Assembly: GCF_025837095.1 (NCBI RefSeq)
Contig: NZ_CP107551.1
Coordinates: 3,404,668-3,468,667 of the forward strand
From: Rhodococcus sp. Z13
GTDB lineage: Bacteria > Actinomycetota > Actinomycetes > Mycobacteriales > Mycobacteriaceae
Length of the DNA: 64,000 bases
Direction: 5' to 3'
The translations under genes and the position numbers were made by a program. Position 1 is the stretch's first letter, and each line of letters begins with the position of its first letter. A model generated the notes under the pieces. The model was not told the origin of the DNA. It saw only the letters and a program-made list of their open reading frames with translations, and made no database searches. Shown here piece after piece: positions 1 through 8,669 of this stretch.

Positions 1-950
1 GCGAGGTCCTCGACGGTCATCGCGCCGGGTGTGCGTCCCCCGGTGGTGGTGTTCGTGGCCTCGACGATCGCGCGGGCGATGTCGCCGGTGTAGAAGGCGT
101 CGGCACCGTCGGTCGCGATCGCCGAGAGCGTCTTGGCCATCGCGGGATTGGTGAGGACCTCCCCCGCCGGTTTCGGTGATCCGTCGGGCAGCAGGAAGTA
201 CTCACGGGCGGCAGCGTCGAGCGCGAGTTGCGGGGCGGCGTCGGCGATGGACTGCGCCAGCCGGTCGCTGATGACGATCCCCTGGTCGGCGAGGTCGATG
301 GCGGGGCGGAACAGCTCGTTCCAGTCGGTCCGGCCGTGTTCGGTGTGAACGGCTTCGAGCATGCGGACGACGCCGGGGACGCCGATGGACCGGCCGCTGG
401 CGCGGGTGTCGGGCAGGGGTTCGGTGCGGTCGGTGTCGCTGATCCACCGCAGGTAGTTCTCGGTGGCGGCCATCGGTGCGGTCTCGCGGCCGTCGTACGC
501 CTGCACCTGTCCGGTCTCGGCGTCGTGGTGGAGCAGGAAGGCTCCGCCGCCGATGCCGGACGACTGCGGTTCGACGAGTCCGAGCACCATCTGGGCGGCG
601 ACCAGGGCGTCGGCCGCGGTGCCGCCCTCGCGCAGGATCTCGCAGGCCACCTCGGTGGAGAGCGGGTTGGCGGTCGTCACCGCGAAGGAGGCGGTGCGCA
701 CCGCGGTCATGCCGCTGCGGTAACCGGTGGCGATCTCGGGGTTCGTCGCGATGTCGCGGTCGCCGGGTCCCGGTGGGGCCCCGGCGATCGGGGTGCCGTC
801 GGGGGCGGCCGTGCAGGTCGCAGGGCCGGCGGTGTCCTGCGGGTCGGTGGTCTCGTCGGCCGCGGACGTGCACGCGCCGAGGAGCGTGATCGACAGGGCG
901 GCGGCGAGGAGGGCGCGGGGACCGGAGCGGAGTCTCACGGGCGGGGCCAT
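1..950 (-). CDS. ggt: gamma-glutamyltransferase lipoprotein, 3' part missing
   Basis: Transfers or hydrolyses the gamma-glutamyl group of glutathione and related amides outside the membrane. The 316 residues in the window are the N-terminal part of the large subunit: a signal peptide ending in lipobox LGAC (Cys27), then the family core with TAADALVAAQ, a glycine run GIGGGAF and DGRETAP. The autoprocessing threonine lies beyond the window edge, so catalytic competence cannot be judged. The start is the ATG at 950; the reading frame stays open to base 1. It is divergent from the ArsR gene. The family assignment is firm; substrate is inferred from the family. Confidence 0.88.
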   Translation of the reverse strand, partial: MAPPVRLRSGPRALLAAALSITLLGACTSAADETTDPQDTAGPATCTAAPDGTPIAGAPPGPGDRDIATNPEIATGYRSGMTAVRTASFAVTTANPLSTEVACEILREGGTAADALVAAQMVLGLVEPQSSGIGGGAFLLHHDAETGQVQAYDGRETAPMAATENYLRWISDTDRTEPLPDTRASGRSIGVPGVVRMLEAVHTEHGRTDWNELFRPAIDLADQGIVISDRLAQSIADAAPQLALDAAAREYFLLPDGSPKPAGEVLTNPAMAKTLSAIATDGADAFYTGDIARAIVEATNTTTGGRTPGAMTVEDL

Positions 951-1016
951 TCCCCGACGGTATCGGGGCGCGTCGGAGCCCGGGGGGGTTCGGGAACGAT
1001 CCGTCCCGCAGCTCTT

Positions 1017-1086
1017 GACACGGGCACGTGTCGGGGAGCACGCTTTATTCAACTTGATGGTTGATAAACCGGATAGTTGAGCAACT
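1017..1086 (+). promoter_or_regulatory. palindrome cluster in front of the ArsR gene
   Basis: Three inverted repeats are stacked ahead of the regulator: GACACG-N4-CGTGTC (1017-1032), TCAAC-N6-GTTGA (1049-1064) and AGTTG-N2-CAACT (1075-1086). The last two share the half-site GTTGA/AGTTG. The ribosome binding site GGAGG follows at 1087. Autoregulation by the ArsR protein is an inference; the divergent ggt promoter must also lie here. Confidence 0.5.
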
Positions 1087-1096
1087 GGAGGTGATC

Positions 1097-1492
1097 GTGG
1101 GCGACAGGGCAACGGATCACACGGCAGCGGACGACGCTCTTCTCGACCTGGCGTTCAACGCGCTGGCCGATCCGGTCCGCCGCCGCATCGTCGCCCGGCT
1201 CAGCCGGGGCCCGGCCACGGTCACCGAACTCGCGGAACCCTTCGCGATCACCACCCAGGCGATCTCGAAACACATTCGGGTGCTCGAGCACGCCGGTCTC
1301 GTCACGCGCACGCGCGACGCCCAGCGCCGGCCCGTCCACCTGAACCCTGCACGGCTGGAGACGCTGACCTCCTGGATCGACCGCTACCGGCTGGTGAAGG
1401 AACAGCAGTTCCGCGGTCTCGATGCCGTGCTGACCCGGGAGGCGGCCGACGATCGTCCACGGCCCACCCCGATCTCCGGAGGACCATCATGA
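1097..1492 (+). CDS. ArsR-family winged-helix regulator
   Basis: Small DNA-binding repressor of 131 residues. The winged-helix is clear: FNALADPVRRRIVARL, then TVTELAEPF and the recognition helix TTQAISKHIRVLEHAGLV. No cysteine-rich metal site is present, so a metal ligand is unlikely. I chose GTG 1097 because GGAGG sits five bases upstream; an in-frame TTG at 1061 would begin inside the palindromes. The stop overlaps the start of the SRPBCC gene (ATGA), so the two are translated together. ArsR regulators paired with an AHSA1-type SRPBCC protein are a common actinobacterial arrangement in which the regulator controls the pair; ligand unknown. Confidence 0.85.
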   Translation: MGDRATDHTAADDALLDLAFNALADPVRRRIVARLSRGPATVTELAEPFAITTQAISKHIRVLEHAGLVTRTRDAQRRPVHLNPARLETLTSWIDRYRLVKEQQFRGLDAVLTREAADDRPRPTPISGGPS

Positions 1493-1977
1493 GCAGCAAC
1501 GCAGTCTCCCTCTCGATCCCCGAGGGTGTCCCCTACATCGACTACGAGCGGGAGTTCGACTTCCCGGTCGAGGACGTCTTCCGTGCCCACAAGGACCCCG
1601 ATCTCGTCACGCAGTGGCTCGGCCCGCGCGGGATGGAGATGAAGATCGAGGAGTACGACCTCCGCACCGGCGGCTCGTACCGCTACGAACACTCCGACGA
1701 CAGCGGCAGCTACCGCTTCGCAGGTGTCTTCCACACCGTCCGCGACAACGAATTCATCGTCCAGACCTTCGAATATCTCGGGTTCCCGGACGTCGTGAGT
1801 CTCGAAACGCTCACCTTCGTCGATCTCGGCGGCGGCCGCTGCAAGCTCGTCGGCCATGCCGTGTACCCGAGCCAGGAGGCCCGCGACGGCATGGCGGAAT
1901 CCGGCATGGAGACCGGTCTGAGCGAGGGCTTCGAACGGCTCGAGGAGCTGTTGGCCGCAGGGTCCGCGGCGCGGTGA
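1489..1977 (+). CDS. SRPBCC (AHSA1-like) domain protein
   Basis: A 162-residue single-domain protein of the START/Bet v1 (SRPBCC) fold, AHSA1-like branch. Family marks are the N-terminal strand IDYEREFDFPVEDVFRAH, the helix region DLVTQWLGPRGM, and GGSYRYEH plus FAGVFHTV. The fold makes a hydrophobic cavity; members bind small lipophilic ligands, and no catalytic residues can be named. It follows the ArsR gene with a four-base overlap and is probably its co-regulated target. It converges on the VWA gene with only seven bases between them; I see no hairpin there. Confidence 0.82.
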   Translation: MSSNAVSLSIPEGVPYIDYEREFDFPVEDVFRAHKDPDLVTQWLGPRGMEMKIEEYDLRTGGSYRYEHSDDSGSYRFAGVFHTVRDNEFIVQTFEYLGFPDVVSLETLTFVDLGGGRCKLVGHAVYPSQEARDGMAESGMETGLSEGFERLEELLAAGSAAR

Positions 1978-1984
1978 GTTCCGG

Positions 1985-3520
1985 TCACCGCAGGGCGTGG
2001 CCGAGTTCGGCGGCGCGCGCGAGCAGTTGCGTACCGTCGCGGGCGACGACCACCTCGTCGCACACCTCGGCGTAGTCGGACATCGCGCAGGTCGCCTGGT
2101 TCCAGTACCGCTCGGGTTCGGGCGTGATCCAGGCGAGGCGGTGCACGCGCCGACGGAGTTCGGCGAACCGGTCGGCGCGCGGGGGCAGGCCGTTGCAGCG
2201 CCCGTCCCCCACGACCAGCACCGAGGTCCGGCCGTCGACCACACCGGCGTGCTCGGTGAGCAGTTCGTCGAACATGCGCCCGTAGTCGCTGCTCGCTTCG
2301 AGATCGACTGCGGGATGGGCGAGTACGGCGGCGAGGGCACCGTCGCCGTCGGCGGCGAGCAGCTGCTGCGTCACGTCCACGGGACGGTCGACGAAGGCCA
2401 TCACCCGGCACCGGTGCGCCCGCCCGTGCAGTGACTGGGCGAGCCGGAGCGTGAACGCGGTGATCGGACGGACCGACAGCGACACGTCGGCGAGCACCAG
2501 CAGCCGCACCCGGTCGGGACGCGGCGCGCGGACGACGAGCCGGAAGGGCACCCCGTCCGTGCGCATCCCGGCACGGGCGGTGCGGCGCATGTCGAGCCGA
2601 CCGCGGGTGCGCTCGCGCGGATACGGCCGGGCGGGACCGCGCATGCGGCGCAGCACCTCGTGACACGCGAGTTCGATCTCGGCGCGGTCGAATCCGCCGC
2701 CGTCGTGCGCCTCGGGCACATCGGTGTCCGTCTCGGGTGCGGCCGCGGCGAGGGAGGCGACGAACGCTTCGACCGCTTCGACGAGCCGGCCGAGCTGCGA
2801 TTCGGTGAGCGGTTCGTCGGCGACCTCTCCCCCGTACACGCGGTGCGGGTCGTAGGCGTCGAGCCACGCGAGGATCGACGCGGGGTCGTCCCAGGACAGC
2901 GAACCGATCGCCGCGACGCCCGGATCCCCGGACAGGTCACCGACGGTCGCGGTGCCGGCCCGTTCGACGTCGACGGTGTAGGTGACACCACGGCGCCCGG
3001 AGTCGGCGCCGGTGTCGACGGACAGGTCGGCGTCCGAGGACGACATCGACACGTCGTCGTCGTCCTTGTGCGGGTTGAAGCCCTTGCTGCGCTCCGGGGT
3101 GTCGAACCGGTCGCCGACCTCGGCAGCGCGCTCGTTGTACTCGGCGTACCGAGCGACGCTCGGGTCGTCGTCGATCTCCAGCGAGACCGGCAGACTGTCG
3201 GCGAACTGGGCACGCTGCGGGCCGTGCCCGGTGTGGGCGCCGGTGGAGGTGTCGACCGCGCCGAACAGCTCGTCGAAGGCCCGCTCGAATCCCGGGCGCT
3301 CGTGGGCATACTTGGCGCACACCGCGCGCAGACAGGCCCGCAGTTCGTCCCGGTCACGGGCGCCGACGAGACCGAGAACCCTTCGAATCTCGATGGTTTC
3401 GGCGGGTGAGGCCGCGACCCCGTGCCGGCGCAGCAGCCGGGCGAACACCGCGGCCGCCACGTCCAGCAGGTAGCGGGGGCGTCGTTCGTCGAGCACGGTG
3501 ACGCGCATGGCCTCGGTCAC
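1985..3520 (-). CDS. VWA domain protein, CoxE-like
   Basis: A soluble protein of about 511 residues with a C-terminal von Willebrand A domain of the CoxE type. The metal-ion-dependent adhesion site is intact as DVSLS near residue 345 (DxSxS), with a second acidic strand VVGDGRCN near 440. The N-terminal 300 residues are acidic and low in complexity in the middle (a run of aspartates near 155). The GTG at 3520 overlaps the stop of the upstream MoxR gene as GTGA; another GTG lies one codon earlier. MoxR plus VWA partners act together as metalloenzyme chaperones. With the methanol dehydrogenase upstream, a role in activating that enzyme is a reasonable inference, not shown. Confidence 0.82.
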   Translation of the reverse strand: MTEAMRVTVLDERRPRYLLDVAAAVFARLLRRHGVAASPAETIEIRRVLGLVGARDRDELRACLRAVCAKYAHERPGFERAFDELFGAVDTSTGAHTGHGPQRAQFADSLPVSLEIDDDPSVARYAEYNERAAEVGDRFDTPERSKGFNPHKDDDDVSMSSSDADLSVDTGADSGRRGVTYTVDVERAGTATVGDLSGDPGVAAIGSLSWDDPASILAWLDAYDPHRVYGGEVADEPLTESQLGRLVEAVEAFVASLAAAAPETDTDVPEAHDGGGFDRAEIELACHEVLRRMRGPARPYPRERTRGRLDMRRTARAGMRTDGVPFRLVVRAPRPDRVRLLVLADVSLSVRPITAFTLRLAQSLHGRAHRCRVMAFVDRPVDVTQQLLAADGDGALAAVLAHPAVDLEASSDYGRMFDELLTEHAGVVDGRTSVLVVGDGRCNGLPPRADRFAELRRRVHRLAWITPEPERYWNQATCAMSDYAEVCDEVVVARDGTQLLARAAELGHALR

Positions 3521-4578
3521 CACCGTCGGCCGGTGCCCGATGCGGTCTCCCGGCCCCCACCGCCTCGTCCGCGGAAGACCGCGGTGGTGGTGTTCGCCGG
3601 GCGGGAGGCGACCGTGATGCGTTCCGCGGGTCCGGCGGTCGTCGCAACGGGTTCCGGTTCGGGGATGCCGTCGAGCCGGCTCTTGGCGAGTTCGACGTCA
3701 CCGGTGTACTTGAGCAGGGTGCACAGCAGCACGTCGCGCATCGGACCGAGCGAATCCTCCCGGTCGGCATCGTGGTTCATCACCGCCGCGGCGCGGGCGG
3801 CGTCGATGACCTCGGAGACCGACGGGCTCTTGCGCAGCGGGAACTCGCGCAGGGTGCGGGACAGGTCGACGATCTGCCCGGCAGTGCCGGGGTGCACGTC
3901 GGGGACTCGGGCGGTGACGATCTCGCGTTCGCGTTCGGGCGTCGGGTAGTCGACGTGGTAGTGCAGGCACCGGCGTTTGAGCGCGGGTGAGAGTTCGCGA
4001 GTGTCGTTGGAGGTCAGGATCACCCACGGCGCGGACCGCGCGGTGAAGGTGCCCACCTCGGGGATGGTGACCTGTCCTTCGGCGAGCACCTCGAGCAGCA
4101 GCGCTTCCATCGATTCCTCGGTGCGGTCCACCTCGTCGACGAGCAGCACGACGGGTTCGGGTGAGAGCACCGCCTCGAGGAGCGGCCGGACCGACAGGAA
4201 GGTCTCGGAGTACAGGCCGAAGTCCTGCTGCGCGAGGAACTTCGACGCCTCGGCGATGTTCTCGTGGCCCGCCAGCAGTTCGCCGATGCGGTCGCGGAGC
4301 ATCTGCACGTGCAGCAGCTGCTTGGCGTAGTCCCATTCGTAGAGGGCGCGACTGTCGTCGAGGCCCTCGTAGCACTGCAGCCGTACGAGTTTCCGGCCGG
4401 ACGCCGCGGCGAGGGTCTTGGCGAGTTCGGTCTTGCCGACCCCGGCGGGTCCTTCGAGGAGCAGGGGCCGGTCGAGTGCGGTCGCGAGGTACACGACGGT
4501 CGCGAACTCGTCGTCGGCGATGTAGTCGTGCCGGCGCAGTGCGTCCTTCAGGTCGGCGCCCGAGGCGAACGAGGTCAT
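3517..4578 (-). CDS. MoxR-family AAA+ ATPase
   Basis: AAA+ ATPase of 353 residues, MoxR branch. Walker A is GPAGVGKT (43-50) and Walker B LVDEVDRT (about 146); sensor 1 is the LTSND segment and the arginine finger region PALKRRCLHYHVDYP is present. The last 50 residues form a Gly/Arg/Thr-rich tail not needed for the core. MoxR ATPases drive assembly or metal loading of partner enzymes together with VWA proteins, and the next gene is such a protein, overlapping by four bases. The gene lies 87 bases behind the methanol dehydrogenase on the same strand, which points to a three-gene operon. Confidence 0.88.
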   Translation of the reverse strand: MTSFASGADLKDALRRHDYIADDEFATVVYLATALDRPLLLEGPAGVGKTELAKTLAAASGRKLVRLQCYEGLDDSRALYEWDYAKQLLHVQMLRDRIGELLAGHENIAEASKFLAQQDFGLYSETFLSVRPLLEAVLSPEPVVLLVDEVDRTEESMEALLLEVLAEGQVTIPEVGTFTARSAPWVILTSNDTRELSPALKRRCLHYHVDYPTPEREREIVTARVPDVHPGTAGQIVDLSRTLREFPLRKSPSVSEVIDAARAAAVMNHDADREDSLGPMRDVLLCTLLKYTGDVELAKSRLDGIPEPEPVATTAGPAERITVASRPANTTTAVFRGRGGGGRETASGTGRRW

Positions 4579-4665
4579 CGAGGTCTCTCCTTGTCTGGCG
4601 GTCGCGGTCGCCCGGATGGGGCACCCCGGGGCGAGGGTGAGCCGCTCGCCCCGGGGTGCGGCTTC

Positions 4666-5937
4666 TCAGTACGAGCCGTTGATGCAGTGGTCGACGACGG
4701 GGATCATCGACTCGACCGTGACCTCGCGGGGGTTGCCCGGCGTGCACCAGTCGTCCTGGATGTGCTCGGAGATGGCGCGCACGGTCTTCTCGTCGCCGGT
4801 GATGACCTCGCCGCGGCCGGCGTACTTCTTGGTGTTCATCTGGTTCTTCTCGTACGAGTCGACGCGCACCTGGCCGAAGTTGTCGGGGATGCCGACGTCC
4901 TTGGCGAGACGGATCGCGGCCTCGACGGCGGCGTCGGCGGCCTGCACGGTGGTCATGTTGCGGGTGTCGACACCCATCGCAGTGGCGATGCGGGCGTAGT
5001 GCTCGTACCGCGACGGCAGGTTGTACTCCCACACGCGCGGCAGGGCGATGGCGTTGTTGAGGCCGTGGTGGCTGTCGAAGAAGGCCGAGACGGCGTGCGA
5101 GATCGAATGCACGATGCCGAGGCCACCGGAGTTGAAGGCCTGCGCGGCGATGTACTGGGCGTTCATCATGCCCTCGCGCGCCTTGAGGTTGCGCGGCTCG
5201 AAGACGGCCTCGCGCAGGTGCTTGGCGACGAGTTCGATCGAGTACAGGGCGTTGCCCAGCGACGGCGCGAAGTCCAGCCGCGAGACGTACGGCTCGGAGC
5301 CGTGGGCGAGGACGTCGAAGCCGCAGTAGGCGGTGAAGTGCTGCGGGCAGCTGTAGTAGAGCAGCGGGTCGTCGATCGCGAGGGTGACGATGGTGGCCTC
5401 GTCGAAGCCGACCCACTTGTGTGGGTGGTCCATGTCGGAGGTGTCGGTGATGACGTAGGCCCAGGACGTCTCGGAGCCGGTGCCGGCGGTGGTGGAGACG
5501 GCGATGTGCGGCGGGTTCTCCTTGTTGGTGGACTTCGCGAAGCCCTCGAACTCGTTGATGTTGCGGCCGTCGTGGGCGATGACCACACGGGCGCCCTTGG
5601 CGGCGTCGTGGCTCGATCCGCCGCCGACGGAGATGATCGAGTCGCACTTCTCCGACTTGTAGAGGGCCGCGGCCTCCATGACGTTGTAGTCCTTGGGGTT
5701 GGACTCGACCTTGTCGTAGAGGACGACCTCGACGCCCTGGTACTCGATCTTGCCGATCAGTTCCTCGATGATGCCGGAGCCACGCAGGCCGGTGGTCATG
5801 AGCAGGGTGCGCTTGAAACCCAGGTTCTTGGCCTCGACGCCGAGGATGTCGTGGGCGCCGACTCCCATCAGTGCGCGGGGGAAGGGGTGGAACTCCTTGA
5901 TCGGGAAGTCCCAGATCTGATTGAGCTCGATTGCCAT
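4666..5937 (-). CDS. mdo: NDMA-dependent methanol/alcohol dehydrogenase (iron-type ADH)
   Basis: Group III alcohol dehydrogenase of 423 residues, very close as I remember it to rhodococcal ThcE and the Mdo/Mno enzymes that oxidise methanol and other short alcohols with tightly bound NADP and an artificial acceptor, NDMA. Seen: dinucleotide loop GGGSSHD (105-111), AGTGSETS (151-158) and metal ligands D208, H212, H277 and H291 in the iron-ADH pattern. In mycobacteria the homologue needs the redox peptide mycofactocin for electron acceptance; no mycofactocin genes lie in this window. GAGGAG stands seven bases before the ATG. MoxR and VWA genes follow. thcE is the alternative symbol. Confidence 0.9.
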   Translation of the reverse strand: MAIELNQIWDFPIKEFHPFPRALMGVGAHDILGVEAKNLGFKRTLLMTTGLRGSGIIEELIGKIEYQGVEVVLYDKVESNPKDYNVMEAAALYKSEKCDSIISVGGGSSHDAAKGARVVIAHDGRNINEFEGFAKSTNKENPPHIAVSTTAGTGSETSWAYVITDTSDMDHPHKWVGFDEATIVTLAIDDPLLYYSCPQHFTAYCGFDVLAHGSEPYVSRLDFAPSLGNALYSIELVAKHLREAVFEPRNLKAREGMMNAQYIAAQAFNSGGLGIVHSISHAVSAFFDSHHGLNNAIALPRVWEYNLPSRYEHYARIATAMGVDTRNMTTVQAADAAVEAAIRLAKDVGIPDNFGQVRVDSYEKNQMNTKKYAGRGEVITGDEKTVRAISEHIQDDWCTPGNPREVTVESMIPVVDHCINGSY

Positions 5938-6244
5938 CGTGAATCTCCTCGCAGAGGGGGTATAGCGGAGTGTGGGTGTGATGTGGACCTCATCCGCGAT
6001 TCACCATCGGCGTCCGGCGCGGGGAGCGAAAGGCGTAGCGGCCGAAACCGTCCGGTCGCGGGGAGGTGACCGTCCGATCGGGCAGGTTCGCTCCCGCTGA
6101 CCGGGCGGGCGACTCACCCGCCCGGACGGTGCCGGTACCGTTTTCCTCATCACCTGCGCGCTGGTAACCTGAATTAGAACACGTTCTAAATCGTGGGCAG
6201 CGCGGCTGACCCCGAACCGTCTGTACGAGAGGACGAGAACACCC
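5938..6244. other. divergent promoter region between mdo and kshB
   Basis: This 307-base gap holds no convincing gene. The mdo ribosome site GAGGAG lies at its left end. The right half contains the KstR-type palindrome at 6174-6189 and a possible -10 TAACCT at 6165-6170 for kshB. The central 6000-6150 part is GC-rich without a repeat or hairpin that I can defend. Confidence 0.6.
6174..6189 (+). promoter_or_regulatory. KstR-type operator
   Basis: A perfect 16-base inverted repeat TTAGAAC-AC-GTTCTAA. Its core TAGAACACGTTCTA fits the published KstR consensus TnnAACnnGTTnnA at every fixed position. KstR is the TetR-family repressor of sterol catabolism, relieved by a CoA-thioester steroid intermediate. 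The box lies 55 bases before kshB, close to a possible -10, where a bound repressor would block transcription. KstR itself is not in the window. Confidence 0.85.
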
Positions 6245-7300
6245 ATGACGACCGTCGAGGTGCCGCACGGCTCACGATCGGTGATCCTCACCGTGTCCGC
6301 CGTCGTCGAGGAAACCGCCGACACGCGATCGATCGTGTTTGCCGTCCCGGACGAGCTGCGCGACAAGTTCGCCTACAAGCCGGGTCAGTTCCTGACGCTG
6401 CGCATCCCCAGCGAGCAGACGGGCTCGGTGGCCCGCTGCTACTCCCTCGCGAGCTCGCCCTACACCGACGACGCGCCCAAGGTCACGGTCAAGCGCACCG
6501 CCGACGGCTACGGGTCGAACTGGCTGTGCGACAACGTCGAGGCGGGCAACACCATCGAGGTGCTCCCCCCGGCCGGTGTGTTCACCCCGAAGTCGCTCGA
6601 CCACGACTTCCTGCTCTTCGGCGCCGGCAGCGGGATCACGCCGGTGATCTCGATCCTCAAGTCCGCGCTCACCCAGGGCTCCGGCAAGGTCGTGCTGGTC
6701 TACGCCAACCGCGACGAGAAGTCGGTCATCTTCGCGGAGGAACTGCGCGCTCTCGCCGAGAAGTACCCCTCGCGCCTGACGATCGTCCACTGGCTCGAGA
6801 CGGTCCAGGGCCTGCCCACCGCCGAGCAGCTGGCCGCCCTCGCCGCGCCGTACACGTCCCACGAGGCGTTCATGTGCGGTCCCGGTCCGTTCATGGACGC
6901 GGTGCACCAGGCCCTCGCGATCGTGGGGATGCCGCGCGGCCAGGTGCACGCGGAGGTCTTCAATTCGCTGTCCGGCGATCCGTTCGCCGACCAGGCACCG
7001 GTCGAGGTCAGCGACGAGGAGGCGGCCGACGCCGCGACCGTCGAGGTCGAGCTCGACGGCGAGGTGCACAAGCTCTCGTGGCCGCGCAAGCAGACCCTCG
7101 TCGACATCATGCTCGCCAAGGGCATCGACGTGCCCTACTCCTGCCAGGAGGGCGAGTGCGGGTCGTGCGCCTGCACGGTGCTCGAGGGCAAGGTGGAGAT
7201 GGAGCACTGCGAGGTGCTCGATCCCGAGGACATCGAGGCCGGTTACATCCTGGGCTGCCAGGCCCGTCCGGTGACCGACCACCTGCGGATCGAGTTCTGA
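6245..7300 (+). CDS. kshB: 3-ketosteroid 9-alpha-hydroxylase reductase component
   Basis: Reductase of the two-component KshAB monooxygenase that opens the steroid nucleus: it passes electrons from NADH through FAD and a plant-type [2Fe-2S] cluster to the Rieske oxygenase KshA. Of 351 residues, the FAD domain carries RCYS (64-67), the nucleotide domain GAGSGITP (126-133), and the C-terminal ferredoxin domain C300-X4-C305-X2-C308-X29-C338. Order FAD-NAD-ferredoxin and length match KshB/Hmp of rhodococci and mycobacteria. A perfect KstR box upstream supports the steroid role over a phenylacetate or phenol hydroxylase reductase. kshA is not nearby. A strong hairpin follows at 7325. Confidence 0.9.
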   Translation: MTTVEVPHGSRSVILTVSAVVEETADTRSIVFAVPDELRDKFAYKPGQFLTLRIPSEQTGSVARCYSLASSPYTDDAPKVTVKRTADGYGSNWLCDNVEAGNTIEVLPPAGVFTPKSLDHDFLLFGAGSGITPVISILKSALTQGSGKVVLVYANRDEKSVIFAEELRALAEKYPSRLTIVHWLETVQGLPTAEQLAALAAPYTSHEAFMCGPGPFMDAVHQALAIVGMPRGQVHAEVFNSLSGDPFADQAPVEVSDEEAADAATVEVELDGEVHKLSWPRKQTLVDIMLAKGIDVPYSCQEGECGSCACTVLEGKVEMEHCEVLDPEDIEAGYILGCQARPVTDHLRIEF

Positions 7301-7319
7301 GCGATTCCCCGGAACGCCG

Positions 7320-8579
7320 TCAGGAGGTGCCCGCAGCCGATATCGGCTCGGGCACCTTCTGCATGCGGGAAGGGGTCACCGGCCTGCGGAACCACAGCAC
7401 GACGCCCGAGCCGAGGGCCACCGAGGCGACGATCGTGCCGTAGCCGACCGCGGTGGCGGTCAGCCCGAAGGCTCCGGCGGCGACACCCGCGATCATGGCG
7501 GGCACCGAGAAGGCGAGATAGCAGACCACATAGGTCGTCGCGAAGATGCGGCTGCGTTCGGCCGGGGCCCCGAGGGCACCGATCACGTTCATCGCCCCCA
7601 GGAAGGTCGCGCCCCACCCGAAGCCGGCGATCACGGTTCCCAGGTAGTACAGGACGACCTGTTCGACCCCCAGACCCGTGATCACCATCGCGAGCCCCAC
7701 GGTGAGGAACATACCGCCGACCACGACGACCTCGTAGGGTGCGCGACGCGTGGACAGCACCGCCGCCACCGTGCCCGCGGTGAACAAGGACCCGATGATC
7801 AGACCGCCCGCGAGGCGATTGTCGATGCCGAAGACCGATTCCATGAGCGACGGTCCCAGCGACATGTAGATGCCGCTGAGGGCCCACGCCGACACGAGAC
7901 TGGGCAGCACGAGCAGGAAGGGTGCCCGCACCTCGCGGGGAACGGACGCGCTGGGCAGCAGGCTGCGTAGGGCCTGACGCCACGACTCGAAGCCCACCGA
8001 CGGCGACGTCTCCGGCACGAAGAACGCCGCGACGGCCAGCCCGAGCGCGAGGACCGCGATCAGCGCGTAGACCAGCACCGTGGGGAAGGGCGCGTACTGC
8101 ACGAGCAGACCCGCACAGGCCGCGCCCAGCGCGAGACCCAGGGACGGACCGGTCGTGTTGATCAACGGGCCGATCCGCGGACCGGGCTGGAACTCGATCA
8201 CCGCGGCGGACAACGCACCGGTCGCCGTTCCCATCGCCGCGCCCTGGATCACCCGGGCGACGATCAGCCATCCGGCGTCCTCCGCGGCGATGAACACGAG
8301 CATGCTCACCGTCAGCGCGAGCAGCGACACGATGACCACCGGCTTGCGGCCGACGTGATCGGACAGCGCCCCGACGGTGACGAGGGCCGCGAGCAGGGCG
8401 AGCACGTACGCCGCGAAGACCACGGTGAGGACCGCCGCCGAGAATCCCCACATCTGCTGGTAGACGGGGTACAGCGGGGACGGCGCCGAGGACGACGCTG
8501 TGAGGGTGAAGGCGCCCAGTCCGGCGACGGCGAAACCGAAGAGACGGATTCCACCGCGAGGGGAAACGGGCGCAGTCAT
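7320..8579 (-). CDS. MFS transporter, 12-helix drug/metabolite exporter type
   Basis: Integral membrane protein of 419 residues with about twelve hydrophobic helices in two halves. The major facilitator loop 2-3 motif is present as GALSDHVGRKPVVI. No substrate residues can be read; DHA1-type drug or metabolite efflux is the family default. The ATG at 8579 is preceded by GGAGG at good spacing; an upstream in-frame start at 8642 lacks such a site. The coding end contains the kshB terminator. It lies 90 bases behind the racemase-like gene on the same strand; they may be cotranscribed, but nothing links their functions. Confidence 0.85.
   Translation of the reverse strand: MTAPVSPRGGIRLFGFAVAGLGAFTLTASSSAPSPLYPVYQQMWGFSAAVLTVVFAAYVLALLAALVTVGALSDHVGRKPVVIVSLLALTVSMLVFIAAEDAGWLIVARVIQGAAMGTATGALSAAVIEFQPGPRIGPLINTTGPSLGLALGAACAGLLVQYAPFPTVLVYALIAVLALGLAVAAFFVPETSPSVGFESWRQALRSLLPSASVPREVRAPFLLVLPSLVSAWALSGIYMSLGPSLMESVFGIDNRLAGGLIIGSLFTAGTVAAVLSTRRAPYEVVVVGGMFLTVGLAMVITGLGVEQVVLYYLGTVIAGFGWGATFLGAMNVIGALGAPAERSRIFATTYVVCYLAFSVPAMIAGVAAGAFGLTATAVGYGTIVASVALGSGVVLWFRRPVTPSRMQKVPEPISAAGTS
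7325..7357 (+). terminator. terminator hairpin after kshB
   Basis: Arms AGGTGCCCG (7325-7333) and CGGGCACCT (7349-7357) enclose the self-complementary AGCCGATATCGGCT, with one bulged C at 7334. It begins 25 bases after kshB and lies inside the last codons of the convergent MFS gene, so one sequence serves as coding end and probable terminator. There is no U-run. Confidence 0.65.
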
Positions 8580-8669
8580 ACGACCTCCGCTGTCATCGAA
8601 CGTGGATCGGGACGAGGCGGTGGCGAGGAGCCACCTCCCCACCCAACGTCGTTCGCTCGGCGAATTGTT

